Below, one piece after another: positions 42,577 through 46,468 of a stretch of 46,468 nt of DNA (its first letter is position 1; each line of letters begins with the position of its first letter). The stretch covers positions 1 through 46,468 of the forward strand of contig PMGM01000034.1 of NCBI GenBank assembly GCA_003158115.1, in the 5' to 3' direction. Source of the stretch: Methanobacterium sp. GTDB lineage: Archaea > Methanobacteriota > Methanobacteria > Methanobacteriales > Methanobacteriaceae. The notes under the pieces were generated by a model. The model was not told where the DNA came from, ran no database searches, and was given only the letters and a program-made list of their open reading frames with translations. A program made the translations under genes and the position numbers.

Positions 42577-43755
42577 TTATTTTTTAATTTTTGTTTTAAA
42601 ATCTTGTACTGACTGTACAGGAGTTCCATCTTTATACAGTATGGGCATTGTCACAGATTCTGAAGAAGTTCCAAAGCTATGTGCTATCATTGTATGCCTT
42701 CCTGATCCACCTGCCACAACCACAACCACATCATTTGGTGAACGTGTTATGTGTACATCATCACCTACAATCCATTTTTTATCAAGTTTTCTACCACCTC
42801 TATCCCCCAATTCTACAGGAACAACAGAATTTTCATGTAAATAGTTTTTAATATCCCTTTTATCCCAACCATCCCGTGCAATTGTTTGTGCATGTTCTGG
42901 GCTTATGATCACTAATATTTCTCCAGGAACATGGCTATTATTGCATCCTGGAGTGGAAAGTGTATATGAAATGGTTTCTAACAGATCTTCAGCATGTTTG
43001 CTCCTGTGATCATTTACATTATGTGGTGCCTCAACAGCTATTACAGTTGTTGTACTTGTAAATGGTTCAAATCCTCTTTCAACATGCAGAGGTTCCCAAG
43101 GGCTTTCAGATTCTGATTCTGCAAACGTATAACTATACTTTGCAGGTGATCCCATTGTGGCATGATCTCCTACTCCGGGAACTGCTCCTGCAATATTTAT
43201 AAGACATAAACGTAGGGCCCGTCCAATAGTGGCGTTTGCAATATTACCCGGACCAAGACAACCGGCACTACTCGAAGCACCAATCTCATTCGAAATGGGC
43301 CCATTGAGTATCATACAGATTCCTACTGGATGTGTTGTAGCGTTAATACTTGTTAAATTGAATTTCTCGATTGAAATAGCGTTTATGGTATGCTGTATTA
43401 TTGGCATAAATTGTGGCAGACAACCTGCCATTACAGAGTTCACAGCAATTTTTTCTATTACTGCTTTTCCCTGTTGAGGTGGTAAAACTGTTAGAATTTC
43501 ATCAGGAGTTCTATCAGTATAATTTAAAAACTTCATCACCCTAGTTTTTGTTGGAGGGATTATGGGAAGCCCATCTGTCAATCTACGAATATAAAAATCA
43601 TAACTAGTTTTTTCAGGATCAGGATCTATAAAAACTTCGATATCATTAGGTTTTACCTCACAGAGTCTAGAATCAGTTTTTTTAGTGTTTATCAAATCTT
43701 CCACTAGGCAGCCACAATTCTCAGATGTTTTGGTAAATTTGGAGTCATCTGTCAT
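42577..43755 (-). CDS. UGSC-system large protein, function unknown
   Basis: A 392-aa protein with the conserved segment [17 protein letters not shown] (about residue 55-71), [43 protein letters not shown], and [14 protein letters not shown]. From memory, TDGLP(I/V)(I/V)PPT proteins belong with the UGSC family, where a fused or neighbouring domain carries Sec/Cys-Gly-Ser-Cys. ATG 43755 begins [18 protein letters not shown]; the longer reading from 43824 overlaps the upstream gene. It starts 10 nt after the UGSC gene stop, so the two are cotranscribed. No signal peptide. Two conserved cysteines (MAGC, SAGC) may be catalytic. Activity unknown. Confidence 0.7.
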   Translation of the reverse strand: MTDDSKFTKTSENCGCLVEDLINTKKTDSRLCEVKPNDIEVFIDPDPEKTSYDFYIRRLTDGLPIIPPTKTRVMKFLNYTDRTPDEILTVLPPQQGKAVIEKIAVNSVMAGCLPQFMPIIQHTINAISIEKFNLTSINATTHPVGICMILNGPISNEIGASSSAGCLGPGNIANATIGRALRLCLINIAGAVPGVGDHATMGSPAKYSYTFAESESESPWEPLHVERGFEPFTSTTTVIAVEAPHNVNDHRSKHAEDLLETISYTLSTPGCNNSHVPGEILVIISPEHAQTIARDGWDKRDIKNYLHENSVVPVELGDRGGRKLDKKWIVGDDVHITRSPNDVVVVVAGGSGRHTMIAHSFGTSSESVTMPILYKDGTPVQSVQDFKTKIKK

Positions 43756-43765
43756 GTTTTCACTT

Positions 43766-44284
43766 TCATGGTATTTGTAGGATGTATCGAAGTGAAGGAA
43801 GAATTTCAAGTGTTTTCTTAACAATTTCTTCCTTTGAAATTCCTGCTATAGGATGCTCAACACTTAAAATTTTAAGTTTTTGAGCTCCATGAGATTTAGC
43901 AAATTCATGCGCAAAGAGTGAAAACCTGTCTGAACATATCGAAACAGTTGGTATTCCCATTTTTTCAAGACGTATAGCATCGAGTATAACCCAACTGGAG
44001 CAAGAACCACAGTCACCAAGAGCAAGAAAAACAATTTCAGATTCTGCTGCTATTTCAAGCTGTTTAATTGTTGCAGGAGCTCCTGCTGGCTTTTTAACCC
44101 AATTAAATTTTCTGTTGCCCAAATTTTCTTCGATAAATTCCAATACAACATCTGCTCCGGGTTTGGTGTTATCCAATAGGGTAACATACTCAAAATCATG
44201 TGGAATACTATTTAAATCAATATTAACTTCACTAATTTCGGCCAATGGATCCATTAAATCCTTTTCAATCACTTTAACATTCAT
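43766..44284 (-). CDS. UGSC-family (CGSC form) small protein
   Basis: A 172-aa protein with the central motif [16 protein letters not shown], in which Cys92-Gly-Ser-Cys95 takes the place of the Sec-Gly-Ser-Cys that names the UGSC family of (seleno)proteins. [27 protein letters not shown] at the N-terminus and [20 protein letters not shown] plus [13 protein letters not shown] are family features. The CxxC site suggests redox or electrophilic chemistry on a small molecule. It precedes the large protein by 10 nt, and together they appear to split what is one polypeptide in many bacteria. Physiological role unknown; lysS lies upstream on the same strand, 41 nt away. Confidence 0.78.
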   Translation of the reverse strand: MNVKVIEKDLMDPLAEISEVNIDLNSIPHDFEYVTLLDNTKPGADVVLEFIEENLGNRKFNWVKKPAGAPATIKQLEIAAESEIVFLALGDCGSCSSWVILDAIRLEKMGIPTVSICSDRFSLFAHEFAKSHGAQKLKILSVEHPIAGISKEEIVKKTLEILPSLRYILQIP

Positions 44285-44325
44285 AGATATGATCCTTTAA
44301 ATTTATCAAAATAATGAAGGAAGAT

Positions 44326-45903
44326 TTACTCTTCCATCCTGAACCTTTTAATAACAAGATCCTTATCGAGGGAAAGTACAAAAGAAGCAGCCCTTGGCCC
44401 TTGTTTTTTACCTGTAATAACCTTGTAAATGGCCATGAAAGCCTTTTGAGGTTTCATATCTAGTTCATGAATAACGGTGTACATTTCATCGTGGAGTTCT
44501 TGAGGAGTATAATCACCATTTTCAAGGATATCTGCCACTTTCAAAAGGAATTCTTTTTGCAGTTCATTAATTTCAACTCTTGGAAGTTTTTTCTGAACTT
44601 GAAACTTCACAAATTCAGGTGCATAAAGGTCGAGCCAATTTTTTACATGGGATAATCTTCTATTCAATCTATCAATATCTTTCACATCAAGATCACTGAA
44701 ACTTTTATCTTTCATGCTTTTTGGTAGTTGTGAATCCTTTTTAAGAATGGCATAAACCTTTTTGGGATCATAGCCTGCAATTTGATATGCAACTGTCATG
44801 AATCTATATGATGGCTGAAATGGCATGGATTCTGAAATTTCAATCTGGGATGCTTCATATATTTTTTTGAGTTTTTCTTCCTCTTTTTCTGAGGATGCTT
44901 CTTCAGCCCCATAATATATACGTTCAACACGATCATATTGCTCTATGAAATCTAAGAATGGCATTGACGGGTTAAAATCTTGATGTTTTAGTGGTTTGCT
45001 TTTGAATATAAAGTAATTCAATGTTTCAGGTTCGGCAATTTCAAGCCACTGTCCCGGTGTGAAGAATACACCATGAGATTTGGACATTGCCTCCCCTTTA
45101 AGGGTAATCCACTCGTAAGGAATAGGGTAAGGAGCTTCATAATCGTAAATCTCCTTTGAGATTATTTTGCTCACATCGTAGGATCCTCCGCTTGCTGCAT
45201 GATCCTTGCCAAATGGTTCACATGTGATTCCAAATATTTTCCATCTTGCAGCCCATTCAACACGCCATGTTAATTTTCCATTTCCTGATTTTATATCCAT
45301 TTGGCCTTTATGTCCACATTTACAGCTATAATTAACAATATCCCCTTCGAAACCATGGGCATAGGTGGTGTTTACTCGTCCACATTCATCACATATGGGA
45401 TTATAAGGAAGCCAATTATCTTTTAAAGGATGTTCTCTGAATTTATTGAATATTTCTATAATTTCAGGTGCCTTTTCAAGGGCAATTCTTATATAATCAT
45501 CATAAATTCCCTTTTTGTACATTTCAGCACCAGAAAAAACTTCTAATTCGATACCAAATTTCTCGAGAATACTTAGGAGTGGTTTTTCAAAATGTTCAAC
45601 GAAGTTTGAACAGCAATCCTCAGGACATGGTATATTTGAATATGGTATTCCAAGATATTTCTCATAGGACTTTGGAAGAGGGTAAGGGACTTTTCGTAGC
45701 GGGTCATGGTCATCTGCTATCCAGATGGTTCTGGATTTATTGCCCTGCTTTTTTAAAGCCTTTGTCACAGCATTGGCTATGAATATGTCGCATGAATTTC
45801 CAATATGTATAGAACCTGATATGGATGTTCCACTAGCAATAACATCCTCTGGGACATCTTTTTCATTTAAATCGTCTGCGATCCTTTCGATCCAGTGTTT
45901 CAA
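44326..45903 (-). CDS. lysS: class I lysyl-tRNA synthetase
   Basis: Class I LysRS, the archaeal form, charges tRNA-Lys. The 525-aa protein has the HIGH-type motif [12 protein letters not shown] (HIGN at residues 33-36), [14 protein letters not shown], the KMSKS-type motif [12 protein letters not shown], and a C-terminal alpha-helical anticodon-binding domain. A zinc-like cluster [11 protein letters not shown]...CKCG lies in the middle. The start is probably TTG 45903, 5 nt after GGTGAT; GTG 45912 is the alternative and adds three residues. Length normal. Confidence 0.93.
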   Translation of the reverse strand: MKHWIERIADDLNEKDVPEDVIASGTSISGSIHIGNSCDIFIANAVTKALKKQGNKSRTIWIADDHDPLRKVPYPLPKSYEKYLGIPYSNIPCPEDCCSNFVEHFEKPLLSILEKFGIELEVFSGAEMYKKGIYDDYIRIALEKAPEIIEIFNKFREHPLKDNWLPYNPICDECGRVNTTYAHGFEGDIVNYSCKCGHKGQMDIKSGNGKLTWRVEWAARWKIFGITCEPFGKDHAASGGSYDVSKIISKEIYDYEAPYPIPYEWITLKGEAMSKSHGVFFTPGQWLEIAEPETLNYFIFKSKPLKHQDFNPSMPFLDFIEQYDRVERIYYGAEEASSEKEEEKLKKIYEASQIEISESMPFQPSYRFMTVAYQIAGYDPKKVYAILKKDSQLPKSMKDKSFSDLDVKDIDRLNRRLSHVKNWLDLYAPEFVKFQVQKKLPRVEINELQKEFLLKVADILENGDYTPQELHDEMYTVIHELDMKPQKAFMAIYKVITGKKQGPRAASFVLSLDKDLVIKRFRMEE

Positions 45904-46139
45904 TAATATCACCTTTGATTATGATAGATTTTAAGATAGTTTTTAAGAATATTAAGAATTAATTATAGTTATTTCCAATCCTTAGAAATGAACTAAATTT
46001 AATATTTGAAATATTAGTTTCAATTCTATTAAAGATATTATTATTTCAAATTAGAAGTATCTTATGATAATTAAAATAAAAAAAATATTGATCCAATAAA
46101 ATTGGATTTATTATATAATGATTTTTTTCTTTAGATAGG

Positions 46140-46147
46140 TAAAAAAA
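46140..46147 (-). terminator. oligo-T terminator after thiC
   Basis: Read on the minus strand, a T7 run lies about 10 nt after the thiC stop, and a second T-rich stretch follows, as expected for archaeal termination. Confidence 0.35.
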
Positions 46148-46156
46148 TTTTATGGA

Positions 46157-46468
46157 TTAGTCGAATACATCTTGACTTGCATCGTCTAACCATTCATTTA
46201 CCAGTTTTACTGCACAGTAACTTCCGCACATGGTACATGTGTCAGGATCTTCTGGTGGTTTTGCATCCCTTATTGCACGGGCGTCTGCAGGACAAATTGC
46301 AGCTGCATATTGACCTTCCCAATCGAGTTTTTTACGTGCATTTGCCATTACAAGATCCAATTCCCCATTGTGTATTCCTTTTGCCATGTCACCAACGTAA
46401 GCTCCGATTCTGCTTGCTATTAATCCTTCTTTCACATCTTCTGGTCCAGGAAGTGCAAGGTGTTCTGC
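46157..46468 (-). CDS. thiC: phosphomethylpyrimidine synthase ThiC, C-terminal part
   Basis: Only the last 103 residues are in the window; the gene runs off the right edge with its 5' end outside. The reading [31 protein letters not shown] and DARAIRD match ThiC, a radical-SAM enzyme that turns aminoimidazole ribotide into the thiamin pyrimidine. The C-terminal [4Fe-4S] site is [11 protein letters not shown] (Cys-x2-Cys-x3-Cys), as in archaeal ThiC; the bacterial form is Cys-x2-Cys-x4-Cys. ThiC paralogues exist in these genomes, so the copy may be ThiC1 or ThiC2. Confidence 0.9.
   Translation of the reverse strand, partial: AEHLALPGPEDVKEGLIASRIGAYVGDMAKGIHNGELDLVMANARKKLDWEGQYAAAICPADARAIRDAKPPEDPDTCTMCGSYCAVKLVNEWLDDASQDVFD

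Overview
The window comes from a methanogenic archaeon of the Methanobacteriales, most like a mesophilic Methanobacterium. The evidence is archaeal information genes (family D DNA polymerase large subunit, class I lysyl-tRNA synthetase, Sec61-beta, archaeal LeuRS, a TRC40/Get3 ATPase, TruD), methanogen genes (coenzyme F390 synthetase, CbiE, FmdE-type and DUF2115-type genes, DUF5518 membrane proteins), AT-rich spacers, and a promoter matching the methanobacterial BRE/TATA consensus. No tRNA, rRNA, CRISPR array or intact insertion sequence was seen.

Layout. Positions 1-1756 hold two small genes and a broken TiaS-like gene. Positions 2239-7377 carry the centrepiece, an iron-only (Anf) nitrogenase operon in the order anfH-nifI1-nifI2-anfD-anfG-anfK, with a clear promoter and an inverted repeat over the predicted transcription start that resembles an NrpR operator. 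Next come an overlapping pair (class I glutamine amidotransferase and a flavin-binding PNPOx protein, 7613-8856), YchF/OLA1 GTPase, cbiE, a broken DUF2115 gene, Get3, nadE, cutA, leuS and a frameshifted double GNAT gene (to 18573). Positions 18587-25308 hold a FAH-family hydrolase, hisG, MTA/SAH deaminase, a HAD phosphatase, F390 synthetase and truD. Positions 25417-30573 hold a YHS metal-binding mini-protein, remnants of a TiaS-like and an FmdE-like gene, a compact inverted-repeat element, the copper ATPase copA and an amidohydrolase. Positions 30880-33718 are a membrane-protein block (three tandem DUF5518-like genes and a protein made of three internal repeats) surrounding the small subunit of phosphomevalonate dehydratase. 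The rest holds purB, Sec61-beta, polC, nrdD, a hypothetical gene, a two-gene UGSC-family locus, lysS and the 3' end of thiC, cut by the window edge.

How the genes work together. AnfH is the Fe-protein reductase, AnfDGK the catalytic component with its delta subunit, and the two PII-like NifI proteins are expected to switch activity off when ammonium appears. The window has no cofactor-assembly genes (nifB, nifE, nifN) and no molybdate transport genes, so the system must rely on genes elsewhere. Most other genes are housekeeping and are not obviously linked to the nitrogenase. Four accessory genes carry frameshifts or stops, while long core genes (leuS, polC, nrdD, copA) are intact; this looks like decay of dispensable genes, although homopolymer sequencing error cannot be excluded.
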